Shown here one piece after another: positions 53,901 to 61,155 of a stretch of DNA of 64,000 nucleotides. The notes under the pieces are model-generated. The model searched no databases. It saw nothing but the letters and a program-made list of their open reading frames with translations, and was not told the origin of the DNA. Where the stretch lies: the NCBI GenBank assembly GCA_002077065.1, contig NAJO01000041.1, positions 310,001-374,000 of the forward strand, given 5' to 3'. This DNA comes from Cryoendolithus antarcticus (Eukaryota; Ascomycota; Dothideomycetes; Cladosporiales; Cladosporiaceae). The position numbers were made by a program, and so were the translations under genes. Within the stretch, counting starts at the first letter, position 1, and each line of letters starts with the position of its first letter.

Positions 53901-55494
53901 CGAAGTCCGCGCTCAATTTTGTGTATGTTAACGCGTCAAGTGCCAACTTCGCAGAACTCAAGTGCGCTTCACTGATGTCTTCGTCATCATTGGCGCTTGC
54001 AAGCTCCTGCAATGGCTTAAGTAGGTTGTTCAGCATTTCTGGTCCAGCCTGTATCTTAGATGCAGTCGATGCACTCGAGAGATGAGGTAACAAGGCCAGA
54101 AGCTCATGAGGCCGATCCTGGGCTTGTGATGCGGCATGCGTGACGAAGATCTTGAGTAACAGCTGATCATAGCGGGGGCGACCCAAGCGAGCGAAGTACT
54201 CGCAGAAGGGTAGGAAATGCGGCGCCCATCGCTCTTCGCTCAGTTTGAATAGCAGACTAAGCGCTGGCAACACCGCATCGATTGAACCGGTCTGGAACAC
54301 ACTCGCCACAGTCCTCAGAATCCGTCTTCTAGTGCGCGTGGACAGGTCTACTCGCTCACATCCGGCAGTCACCAGATCAGTAACCACTGCCATGATGCCG
54401 GCCCATTTGCGCGTCCTCGAACCCTTCCGGACTGTGATGATTGTGTAGAGTAGCTCACTGGTAACCCAGACTGAAGCATCGTCGTGGCCGACGGGATTGT
54501 GCGGTAATTCTTCGATCAGCAGATCGACCACAGGCTGGAAGGTCTCGGACTGGGTGAAGTGGATCAAGCTCGTAAGTGTGCCGACAAGCAAAGCGACAGA
54601 GCTGTCTTCGGGCTTTGTTCGCACGCATCTAACGAGGCACCTCAGCACCGATAGCGCACTCGAATGTAGTCCGTTCTGCACGCCTTTCATTGACTCTGTC
54701 AGCAATGTCATGACACCCTGCTGATGCAGATTGGACGCGCGACCCTCGTTGGCCGAAGGGCAGCTCTCAAGGACGTGTCCGATGATCCGATCAAGTGGAA
54801 CAGTATCACGCTCATACTGCGTGGCAGATTTACGGATAAGGAAGCTCATCGACTCGGCAGCAAATCGGATGATGAAAGGCTTCTGCGACTGTACTCCCAA
54901 ATACGGCGACATCAGATCGTACAGAGGTCGTAGGTCCGGCGTCAGAAGCCTTGAAAGATACTTGAACAACCATGCGAGACACGTGAAGCTCCACTCCACC
55001 ACGGCTGGGTCCTCATGCTTAGCTGCCACGGACGCCACCACACTGACGGCCTGGGCGAAGTGACCTTCGAAGCGGGTGTCCATGTCGTGGGCGAAGTGGG
55101 CCAGCAGAGCTAACAGCGGTTCCATAGCCAGTGCATCAGCCCTCTGGATGTACTCCATCAGCAGTCCCATGACAGTCTCCTCATTGTGCAAGAGCACAGG
55201 CAGACTGTCACACAACGGCTCTGCCTGGGTCGCAAAGGACGTGAATGTCTGCGACAAATTGAGATCCCGCCATTCTGCCAGCGATCGCCCAGTGTATGTC
55301 TCGGTACCGCTTGACAATCCATCCCTCTCGTTCGGCTGTCTCTTTCGTCTCACAGGATCGATGTGGAGTGTTGCGATTCGCTCTGTGAAGGACTGATATC
55401 GGTGATTCCTGGTCGATGGCGTGGATCGCTTTGTGTTTTTGCTTGGCTTCACCACTTTTGCAGGCTTCCCAGCCTTGGTCTTCGTTAACGCCAT
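47911..55494 (-). CDS. UTP20: UTP20, U3 snoRNP / SSU processome scaffold
   Basis: One uninterrupted minus-strand exon of 7584 nt encodes 2527 residues, typical of this giant protein. It starts with a basic tail (MALTKTKAGKPAKVVKPSKN) and RYQSFTERIATLHIDPVRR, followed by HEAT-repeat helices along the whole length. The conserved central DRIM block includes LRLLGILVQNNPEWSEVDD and FLPLLEQFIFDQAEGDAG. The end is a Lys/Arg-rich tail (RRKSEGKKAKIREKGAEARG) suited to rRNA contact in the nucleolus. Utp20 is a late-acting scaffold of the small-subunit processome required for 18S rRNA maturation. It is head-to-head with CwfJ, another RNA-processing gene. Confidence 0.96.
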   Translation of the reverse strand: MALTKTKAGKPAKVVKPSKNTKRSTPSTRNHRYQSFTERIATLHIDPVRRKRQPNERDGLSSGTETYTGRSLAEWRDLNLSQTFTSFATQAEPLCDSLPVLLHNEETVMGLLMEYIQRADALAMEPLLALLAHFAHDMDTRFEGHFAQAVSVVASVAAKHEDPAVVEWSFTCLAWLFKYLSRLLTPDLRPLYDLMSPYLGVQSQKPFIIRFAAESMSFLIRKSATQYERDTVPLDRIIGHVLESCPSANEGRASNLHQQGVMTLLTESMKGVQNGLHSSALSVLRCLVRCVRTKPEDSSVALLVGTLTSLIHFTQSETFQPVVDLLIEELPHNPVGHDDASVWVTSELLYTIITVRKGSRTRKWAGIMAVVTDLVTAGCERVDLSTRTRRRILRTVASVFQTGSIDAVLPALSLLFKLSEERWAPHFLPFCEYFARLGRPRYDQLLLKIFVTHAASQAQDRPHELLALLPHLSSASTASKIQAGPEMLNNLLKPLQELASANDDEDISEAHLSSAKLALDALTYTKLSADFVSGMSSLLQQLVERALKAHTANHSGTSLARFALGPVLQSAAVIGVDISEFWLPLCQASGEGVASGAYLTSLAELLKSSVALDMTGDHVDTLCTSLVNALALPSSRLRSAALDALESVYRRRKQTRPEALNIATLIESTPLSMDTSRGLSMNIRRLATAYQGSDMDDLMRKAVPTYCFGLLHLKLSQAWTDALEALSSISKYLIGEETIVSLAQRWLDSDATQHSADAQATQILTVDSEGFNVVSDFECSNLSKISAIAHQVFEEPHHGYPSPEQSLEAELRTVTSITQSSRGQALRVLDKIPQIAEKRSRLLVPVLLRWVSRSSDSEMQAVTADRWSRKDQKAMLGVFAKFNNPSVLFRSPEVYDALLNLCANGDVEIQKSALQALLTWKNATLSKYAEHLHNLLDDARFRDEISVFLQGGDEDGIHADDIDSIMPVLLRLLYGRAVGGSKDVQQARRKAIFVALARFDDSVLAAFIGIALSGVSDSAESTESDTCGTTGASMRQQVGALNMMNDMLETLGGGMRPFAVQIADATLACAVPASKALEHDTEHAAQDSSLLKSVRQVGMQCLVKLFADMHELPLSEQGRIVVSELVTPRLDNFAAENTQSIAATLRLFAAWAGSTVHAGHLYEHNAELLTRVSDLLAHGSAQTEVKVFILREVLDKLLGLPDLQQSLQPYVSGFVTSVSVILSQQPAGDLLAACVNSTVQLAERITEPAQAGQIIELCAHLLRQPGHFVHPKVKAGLVKTMMPLLDILDKAAVPTGVYEAICGLFSRLRDIESRTMFADVLVKLCQHDAALLETAGLCREINALESGRLGQPDHARKERAFDKIYENAENYSLDQWLPLMHNFLLFIRDEDDTVNRASAARALELFIIACAKSGRTKLIESDLFPAIQRGMKEPSELVRAEYLRLLGILVQNNPEWSEVDDMTGLTVEGDEEASFFTNVLHIQQHRRLRALRRLAEEPKLRSQNVNRIFLPLLEQFIFDQAEGDAGRTLSDQTVTTIRPLAKSLKWSDYRSVIKRYLGQLKKNPEREKVVLRLIGALVDGLVSRMEDLPIVSVNADEPEASRTGRQKAILTEFLPPLSAYLHHKDDSTVDRRVGVAVSIVKLLRLLPEADFVAGLAPTLTDISHILKSKDLEARDQTRRTFSTVLSLVGPTYLRFIINEMRSALQRGYQLHVLSYTVHHILVTNAEMLKPGDLDTTLTELMSVVMDDIFGVTGQEKDAEEYKSGMKEIKSSKSYDTLEIVARSTSISKMGQLILPIRAMLQERLDMKSVKKIDDLLIRIRKGIDQNPAADSRDMLAFCHEVVRQVQAHEAAPHVRLAEQSYNVRQYLVASEKKANRKGATTSYLFKLSSFALNLVRKVVRRHEVLQTPANMAGYLPICGDALIEGQEEVQIAAVKLLTTIIRVPLKDIEDNCAVYLKQAVAVMKSQTSSTTDAAKAALDLITAILRERRSVQVKEKDIAYLLQTLKQDLDEPDRQGILFRFLRAVLGRQIVITEVYEVMDEVAKMMITNPDESVRQSARSAYLQFVIDYPQGKDRWTKQTGFLVKNLDYQHVAGRRSVMEVLHGLLAKLGDEALQPLLVTLFVGLVTRVSGDVDAACRDMAGVLIGKIFDKADEEKMELLVGMLRKWTGADKKLSLRRAATLCWTILAKSGKATAKQTDSLLDTVAIIAADEIENDSTAKVQLLLAGLQLLSILSDQSPAKALAAKRADLWASVQQHLNTNNVDVQLMAVQLQSTVFNDAASTTSKTQGGLSTMPLRASGGYELGQEELRTACALNFRILRDSAIGSTELIAQAVRNVAFLGRLFAANNMPWKDRSLDENNGGDADDALEEKDDTAIGYLLSRLSSIIRRENAPVVTRMAALQCQTALLSTLSPPFLNIGTIIHPLYNLTDASIPQPPGDTHAAFTTQARETLDMLQKKLGSEVYVKEMAKARKFANERRDERRRKRRIEAVSEPERAARERRRKSEGKKAKIREKGAEARGKRRGW

Positions 55495-55980
55495 GTCGAC
55501 ATTGTCTCCGATATCTGTTCTAAGATGGCGATTGTCTACAGGCAGGTCCAGAAATTCTTAGGATTGATAAGATCTGTCGGCATGTGGAGGCGACTCGGCC
55601 GTCGGCAGTCTCAGATCCGACAGAGCTTCTTTTCAGCCCTATCAAAGCCAGAGGGCATGCGACAAACTTCACTTTCTGATATCTTGTTCTTCGAGACTTC
55701 ACACCCTACGACTTCACATGCTAGACCGGCGTCAGAGCTCTCACGAGCTAACATGTGCGCAAGTACGGTGTTCATGTGCTGCGCTAGTCGGCGCAGCTCG
55801 GGCTTAAGAACGTAGCCACCTTCTACTATTTCCTCCGTCACTCCACCTCTCAACTTCATTTGCTTTTGAACACTTCGATTATTCATACATGCTACATCGA
55901 TCCCTTCGACAAATAGGTTCGACAGATACACTCCACAGATCTCTATTCGCCATACTTGGACATTCGCACTTTCCAACGCC
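55495..55980. promoter_or_regulatory. divergent promoter region, UTP20 / CwfJ
   Basis: 486 bp between two start codons. Two frames on opposite strands (55525-55815 and 55611-56042) cross it without recognisable protein. No TATA box or repeat noted. Confidence 0.5.
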
Positions 55981-57606
55981 ATGGCCTCCAAAGTCGCCGT
56001 CGCTGGCAGCGTGAACGGGAAACTTCTGGGCTTCTTCACCAAGTTGGCCGGACTACAGGCGAAGCAGAATTTCGCTTTTGCAATCGTTGCCGGCGACCTT
56101 TTCGCAGATCAGGACAGCACCTCGGAAGCAGAGAACTACGAGGTCAAAAAGCTGATGAAGGGTGAAATCACCGTTCCGGTCACCACGTACTTTGCAATCG
56201 GTCGACGCGAGTTACCCGAGGATGTCGTCTCCCATCTCAAAGAGCACGATGGCGAACTCTGTCCCAATCTCTTCGCACTTGGTCGCAAGGGTCGCGTGAA
56301 GACGAGCGAGGGGTTCAGCATCGTTGCAGTAGGTGGTGCGCATAGCGATGGTGATGTCGCCAACCATCCTTACGCCGCTGTCTATACAACCAAGGACGCA
56401 AGCTCTGCTAAAGGCTACAACGATGCAGATATCCTCGTGACCAGCGAGTGGCCGTCGGCTGTGCGTTATGCGTCTGCCGCTGGTCGCGAGATCAAACCTG
56501 CCGTCAGCGCAGACTCAATCGCCGAGCTGTGTACTGCGCTGAAGCCGCGATATCACTTTTCCACCGGCGATGCGTACTTTGAGCGCGAGCCTTTCTTTCA
56601 TGTCTCGGATCCGCCACGACCGATCACGAGGTTCGTCAGCCTAGCTGAGTTTGGAAATACCGAAAAGAAGAAGTGGATGTACGCATTTTCGTTCGAGCCA
56701 TCCGCGTCTCCCCCAACAGTGATGCCCGAGGGCACGACTGCATCGCCATTCACACAAGGTAAGAAGCGTAAGCTGGACAGCCAAGCTGAGTCCTTCAACA
56801 CTCATCGCTTTGCCAATGGCAACGGAGGCGATCAGTACGGTGGACGTGGCGGGAAGCGCATGCGTCGCGCGCCACCGAAGCCGACTGAATGCTACTTTTG
56901 CCTTTCCTTCAACCAGGATGCAGCACATATGATCACGGCTATCGGCGAGCAGGTCTACTTGACGACGTCGAAAGGACCGCTTCCACTCAAGGACACCTAT
57001 CCCGAAATCGGATTTCCCGGGCACGTTCTCATCATTCCGGTCGACCACGCTCCGACTCTCTCCGCATTCAGTAACGAAACTCGCGATGCAGTCACGTCGG
57101 AGATGATTGCCATGAAAGACGGTCTACAGAAGATGGTCGCTTCGAAAAGTCGTGATGCCGACGGCCACGCCCGCCTGGGCGCGGTGACTTGGGAGATCAG
57201 CAAGTCGAGCGGCGTGCATCTTCAGTGGCAGTTCCTCCCCATCGCAGCATCTATGATCCAATCCGGCGTGATCGAGGCTGCCTTCGTCGCGGAGGCAGAG
57301 AACTCCGAGTATTCCACAAAGTTCCGCTCCACCACCACCGAGATCGCAGAAGCCGAGAAGTACGATTACTTCAAGGTGATGATATGGTCAGAGGGCTTGA
57401 GGAAGGACATCCTGCTGCCACTTGATCAGAGCTTCCGCTTCGATCTGCAATTCGGGAGGCGTGTGCTGGGCAAGCTGCTGGGGCTAGAGCCACGGACGCA
57501 CTGGAAGGACTGTCCGCAGAGCAAGGCGGAGGAAGAAGCTGATGCGGAGGTAATGAAGGAGGCCTTCAAGGAATTCGACCCGAGTACGGCTGGAGGAGCT
57601 GAGTAG
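55981..57606 (+). CDS. CwfJ family protein (Drn1/CWF19L1), lariat-debranching cofactor
   Basis: A single exon encodes 541 residues, beginning MASKVAVAGSVNGKLLGFFT. The N-terminal about 240 residues form a metallophosphatase-like domain related to Dbr1 (FAFAIVAGDLFAD, VTTYFAIGRRELP, SIVAVGGAH). It appears catalytically degenerate, as in other CwfJ proteins, since the GNHE-type block is missing. The C-terminal half has CwfJ_C_1 with CYFCLSFN and SGVHLQWQFLPI (HIT-like), and CwfJ_C_2 ending FGRRVLGKLLGLEPRTHWKDC. Yeast Drn1 binds the late spliceosome and boosts Dbr1. A basic KKRKLD cluster in the linker may be the nuclear signal. Confidence 0.92.
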   Translation: MASKVAVAGSVNGKLLGFFTKLAGLQAKQNFAFAIVAGDLFADQDSTSEAENYEVKKLMKGEITVPVTTYFAIGRRELPEDVVSHLKEHDGELCPNLFALGRKGRVKTSEGFSIVAVGGAHSDGDVANHPYAAVYTTKDASSAKGYNDADILVTSEWPSAVRYASAAGREIKPAVSADSIAELCTALKPRYHFSTGDAYFEREPFFHVSDPPRPITRFVSLAEFGNTEKKKWMYAFSFEPSASPPTVMPEGTTASPFTQGKKRKLDSQAESFNTHRFANGNGGDQYGGRGGKRMRRAPPKPTECYFCLSFNQDAAHMITAIGEQVYLTTSKGPLPLKDTYPEIGFPGHVLIIPVDHAPTLSAFSNETRDAVTSEMIAMKDGLQKMVASKSRDADGHARLGAVTWEISKSSGVHLQWQFLPIAASMIQSGVIEAAFVAEAENSEYSTKFRSTTTEIAEAEKYDYFKVMIWSEGLRKDILLPLDQSFRFDLQFGRRVLGKLLGLEPRTHWKDCPQSKAEEEADAEVMKEAFKEFDPSTAGGAE

Positions 57607-57988
57607 ATGATGCCCCTGGTTTCAACAGGTGAAGTTGGTGGGAGAAGCTGTTTAAGGGGCAGCTAGAGCAAGCCGTGGTGGTATCACGGAGCATAAATGT
57701 ATCAATTGTGTATTCAACAACGACAGCGCCGCGATGTTCAATCCAAATCACTACGACAAGACGCTCTATTATCGTGATGTCCCGGGAGGTAGATCTTTGC
57801 CTTTGTTAATCTGGCCATCAAGAGACAACCCCTCCGGAAGAGTTCCGCACTATAGATCTATAGTGTGCACTACAATCATGTACTCCCGGAACATCGAGCT
57901 CTCTAGATGTAGCCATTATTATTATCCGAAGGGAAGTAGCAGTCATACTCCATTTACTTGCTGCTCTTAGCAGTCCCCATCGCCCATC
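57607..57988. other. intergenic region with an 18-bp palindrome
   Basis: It contains the CwfJ 3' end and the Ist1 promoter. The palindrome at 57848-57865 lies about 125 bp upstream of the Ist1 start. Nothing else was recognised. Confidence 0.5.
57848..57865. repeat. 18-bp perfect palindrome
   Basis: CACTATAGATCTATAGTG reads the same on both strands. It sits in the presumed Ist1 promoter and could be a site for a dimeric regulator or a chance event. Confidence 0.75.
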
Positions 57989-58888
57989 ATGCCCGCTACC
58001 TCGCCCCTCACCAACAAAATCAAAGTCCAACTCAAATTAGGCATCGCTCGTCTACGAATGGTCCAACAAAAAGACACAGCAGTAGCCAAACAGCAGCGTC
58101 GGGCGATGGCACTGCTTCTCGAGCAAGGAAAAGAAGAAAGCGCAAAGATCCGCGTCGAGAATATCATCCGCACGGACATGAACACGGAGCTTCTCGAAAT
58201 CTTAGAACTCTACTGCGAGCTACTGTCAGCTCGGGCTGGCCTGCTGGAGTCGAAAGAGTGTGATCCTGGACTAGAGGAAGCAGTGAAGAGCCTCATCTAC
58301 GCTGCGCCGAAGGTGGAAGGGGTAAAGGAGTTGACGACCGTGAGGCAGCTGCTGGCGGAGAAGTACGGGAAGGAATTCACACTTGAGGCTGTGGAGAACA
58401 GAGATGGGAAGGTCTCGAAACGAGTGCTAGATCGGACGAAGGTGGAGCCGCCGGCGAAGGAGCTTGTGGAGGCGTATCTCGGTGCGATTGCTGAGGCTTA
58501 CGGGATTGACTGGCCGCCTGGAACGCATGCTAAGAGGGCTGCTGAGGCTGTGGCTGAAGCCGACGGAGACGAGGAGGAAGACGACGACGATGATGCGCCG
58601 GGTGGTCAGAAGGTCAAGGCTCTGGAGGCTTCTCTTGCGACGGATGATTTGAGCAAAGCGACGCCGCCTAGGGACTTTGGGCCTAAGAGCCCGGTGTCCG
58701 TTGCACCACCGAGCCCCAGTACTGATAACGTGAGACCCAAGATCACGGGAGCGGATCTAAAGCCCAGCAAGAAGATGACTGACGCAGGTAAGAAGGGTGC
58801 AGCCACTGATGGCAAAGCCGGCGGGCCTGGTGGCAAGATCCCAGATGTGAACGAGCTTGCTGCGAGGTTTGCGCAGCTCAAGCGATGA
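57989..58888 (+). CDS. IST1: Ist1, ESCRT-III-associated regulator of Vps4
   Basis: A single exon encodes 299 residues. The N-terminal about 170 residues are the Ist1 helical bundle, related to ESCRT-III subunits (KIKVQLKLGIARLRMVQQKD, RVENIIRTDMNTELLEILEL, SLIYAAPKVEGVKELTTVRQ). An acidic, Pro/Ser-rich linker follows. The last residues VNELAARFAQLKR fit the MIM1 motif that binds the Vps4 MIT domain. Ist1 modulates Vps4 in endosomal sorting, cytokinesis and nuclear envelope sealing. Src1 at the other end of the window is also tied to ESCRT at the nuclear envelope, but 55 kb of unrelated genes lie between. Confidence 0.93.
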   Translation: MPATSPLTNKIKVQLKLGIARLRMVQQKDTAVAKQQRRAMALLLEQGKEESAKIRVENIIRTDMNTELLEILELYCELLSARAGLLESKECDPGLEEAVKSLIYAAPKVEGVKELTTVRQLLAEKYGKEFTLEAVENRDGKVSKRVLDRTKVEPPAKELVEAYLGAIAEAYGIDWPPGTHAKRAAEAVAEADGDEEEDDDDDAPGGQKVKALEASLATDDLSKATPPRDFGPKSPVSVAPPSPSTDNVRPKITGADLKPSKKMTDAGKKGAATDGKAGGPGGKIPDVNELAARFAQLKR

Positions 58889-59057
58889 GTGAGTGACTGG
58901 CATGATTGGCAACGGATGATAGGACGACATGACCGGATTCCATGACAACCGTTGGAGGAGTTGCTATTTGGCATTCGTCCCAATCAGGCCTTTATCAAGA
59001 CAGCTGTTGACTGCCCACCCATTCGCTCCCAAGCCGTCTTCATACCATACGGGAACG

Positions 59058-59606
59058 ATGGAAAGTCCCGGCCAACCCGAAAACCTGCATCGTCAGACCT
59101 GGGAACTAGTTCACCTCGTCAATGCAGCCACTCACGGTCTTTCGACTTGTTTGTCACTGAACGACTTGCTCCACGCCGCGAAATCAGCCGAAGACGAAGC
59201 GCTGATAATGTTATACAACATGTGCCTCAGCTCCAGCATGACCTCTCTTCGCAACTTTGTCGCAACCTGTGTGCGAGTCGGTGACACCATACCCAAAGAT
59301 ATCCCTCAAGGCGATACCCAAGAGACATACTCGGAGTCGCGCGCATATCAGTCTCTGATGGTTGCAGCACCTCGCTCGAGAGATGTTGCGCCCCTGCTGT
59401 CTCTGCTGGACAGGAAGGAAGTGAGGACTGTCGGCCAGGCGACCCTAGGAGGGTACCAAGAAGCTCGAGCGGTCGCTGAGTTCGACGGGTGGGCACAGTG
59501 CTATGCGCTGGATGGTTTGCAGATGCTCTGCACGGAGATGCTTTCTTGGCGTGACTGTGTGGTTGGGTGGAAGACGTGCTGGAGGAAGTGGAGTGCGCCG
59601 CTGTGA
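59058..59606 (+). CDS. hypothetical helical protein
   Basis: The ATG at 59058 gives 182 residues (MESPGQPENLHRQTWELVHL). An in-frame ATG at 58929 would add 43 less convincing ones. The sequence is mainly helical with a hydrophobic pattern (LNDLLHAAKSAEDEALIMLY, VATCVRVGDTIPKDIP) and has no signal peptide or clear membrane segment. I do not recognise the family. A minus-strand frame (59445-59825) overlaps the 3' end and is weaker. Confidence 0.5.
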   Translation: MESPGQPENLHRQTWELVHLVNAATHGLSTCLSLNDLLHAAKSAEDEALIMLYNMCLSSSMTSLRNFVATCVRVGDTIPKDIPQGDTQETYSESRAYQSLMVAAPRSRDVAPLLSLLDRKEVRTVGQATLGGYQEARAVAEFDGWAQCYALDGLQMLCTEMLSWRDCVVGWKTCWRKWSAPL

Positions 59607-59870
59607 TCGAGAGCGAGAGGCATTCAGGCCGTGCGGGACGCATATTTCGATTGGGGAGCACTGCTCGCGGCGCAGCAACGTCCACGGTCGCTGCCGGCGT
59701 TTGACTTCAGCGCACAGCTGTGTCTGCGCTTCGCCCCGATAATCTGCAGCTAAGCACGCCACAAGCGCCACCACTACAAAACCTCCTGAGAGAACAGAGA
59801 ACGAGATGATTATCTCAATATCCATAAATGGACACCTTCACGGCAACCACGGTTTTGCTCCAGAGTCAAC

Positions 59871-60707
59871 ATGGGAGCCGCAACGTACGCTATATGGATC
59901 GTGGTGATCGTTGGGCTCGCCGCAGCCTGTGTCAAAGCCCTGTCCATTCGTACGAATATGGAACTATCGACCATCGCCAGCTACCATGTCGATTCCAGCA
60001 TCTTGCAATCATCTGAGACTCGTGAAGCATGCGGCTCAGCATATACACCGCATGGCTCCAACTACATTACTACACTACCTCCACTTCTCTTGGATGATCC
60101 TTCCCCGGTAGACTTCATACACGTCCGCGCTGATCTCAAACTTCCGATGTACCCTCTGCCATACATTCGTGAGATCGAGAGTACATTCAGGCTTCTATTG
60201 CGCACCATGGCCGATCGCTTGTCACGTTCACCATACGGCTGGTACGCATGGCTCGGATCCTGGCGAGACTCGAATCAGCGAAAGACCTTCAGCCCACGTC
60301 ACATCCGCGCGCTACGCTTCGAGAGAGGGGACACTCTCTGTGGCGCCTTTCGCGTCGTCGACCGCAAAGCAGCTAAGATCGAAATCGCCTTCGCAGATGG
60401 CGACGTCTTCGAACGCATCGTCTTCAGTCTCTGGGACGCCGATTACTTACCGGAGTACAAGCGCGCGCCTTCACACAATCGACAGCATCCTAGATGCATT
60501 CTGCGATGCGATAGACTGCAGTGGGTGGAGAAGGGCAGTGGCGTCCTGCCATTACGAGACAGTGCCCGGGCAGTCTGGTGGCATCGGTATCTGGGCTGGA
60601 GGACTATGGTAGAGGGCGGGGAGTTCTTGAGGCAGCGCAGGCTTGACTCGCTGCCGGGGTGTGAGTGGGAGAGGGAGCTTTGGTTGCAGTGTATTGCGGC
60701 GTGGTGA
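59871..60707 (+). CDS. hypothetical protein with N-terminal membrane anchor
   Basis: A single frame encodes 278 residues. Residues about 6-24 are strongly hydrophobic (YAIWIVVIVGLAAACVKAL), a signal anchor or signal peptide. The remainder is a soluble domain with alternating strands (IRALRFERGDTLCGAFRVVD, AKIEIAFADGDVFERIVF). I cannot name the family. From about 60450 to 60540 the neighbouring frame reads at least as protein-like (TIDSILDAFCDAIDC), so a small frameshift or an unseen intron there is possible. C-terminal region is Trp- and Arg-rich. Confidence 0.5.
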   Translation: MGAATYAIWIVVIVGLAAACVKALSIRTNMELSTIASYHVDSSILQSSETREACGSAYTPHGSNYITTLPPLLLDDPSPVDFIHVRADLKLPMYPLPYIREIESTFRLLLRTMADRLSRSPYGWYAWLGSWRDSNQRKTFSPRHIRALRFERGDTLCGAFRVVDRKAAKIEIAFADGDVFERIVFSLWDADYLPEYKRAPSHNRQHPRCILRCDRLQWVEKGSGVLPLRDSARAVWWHRYLGWRTMVEGGEFLRQRRLDSLPGCEWERELWLQCIAAW

Positions 60708-61155
60708 TGAACAACCTGGATCGCCTGTAGCGGGTCCAAGTGGCAGAGAGTCATGAGAGTATGTGGGCACAGACCTGCGGAGTGGGACATCTTGCGCGTC
60801 GTGAGGCTGGACACTATGTACTGCATGTGTAACATCCCGCCTACATCGACCTCGTCTACCACCATATGCTGAGTCTGTATCACCTTCTTTCACCACAGCG
60901 CTGAGCGTCAAGCTGCTGAGCTCCAACTCCACCCGATGCCGGTCTCTACGTCACATTGGGAAGGTGGGCCATGTCACAAATCAACCGTGAAGGCATACGC
61001 CGCCGTGGTATTTGACTGCATCACGTAATGTACCCACACTCCGAGGCATACTGATGCAAGGCTGAGTATCTTCTCCATTCCCACCTTTTCTCTTCTAGCG
61101 GTGCCCTCTTTCCTGCTTCGTAACCTTAAGCGCGAAACCGGTGAATGTACATAAT
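60708..61155. other. intergenic region: 5-oxoprolinase promoter
   Basis: 448 bp between two plus-strand genes. Minus-strand frames here (60443-60883, 60552-60932) start in it but overlap the upstream gene and have no recognised domain. Confidence 0.5.

Noticed and set aside
59445..59825. 126-codon minus-strand frame with a hydrophobic N-terminus
   Set aside because: Overlaps the end of the plus-strand orphan at 59058; beyond the first 25 residues it is Arg/Pro-rich without structure. It is not excluded, but is weaker than the sense reading.
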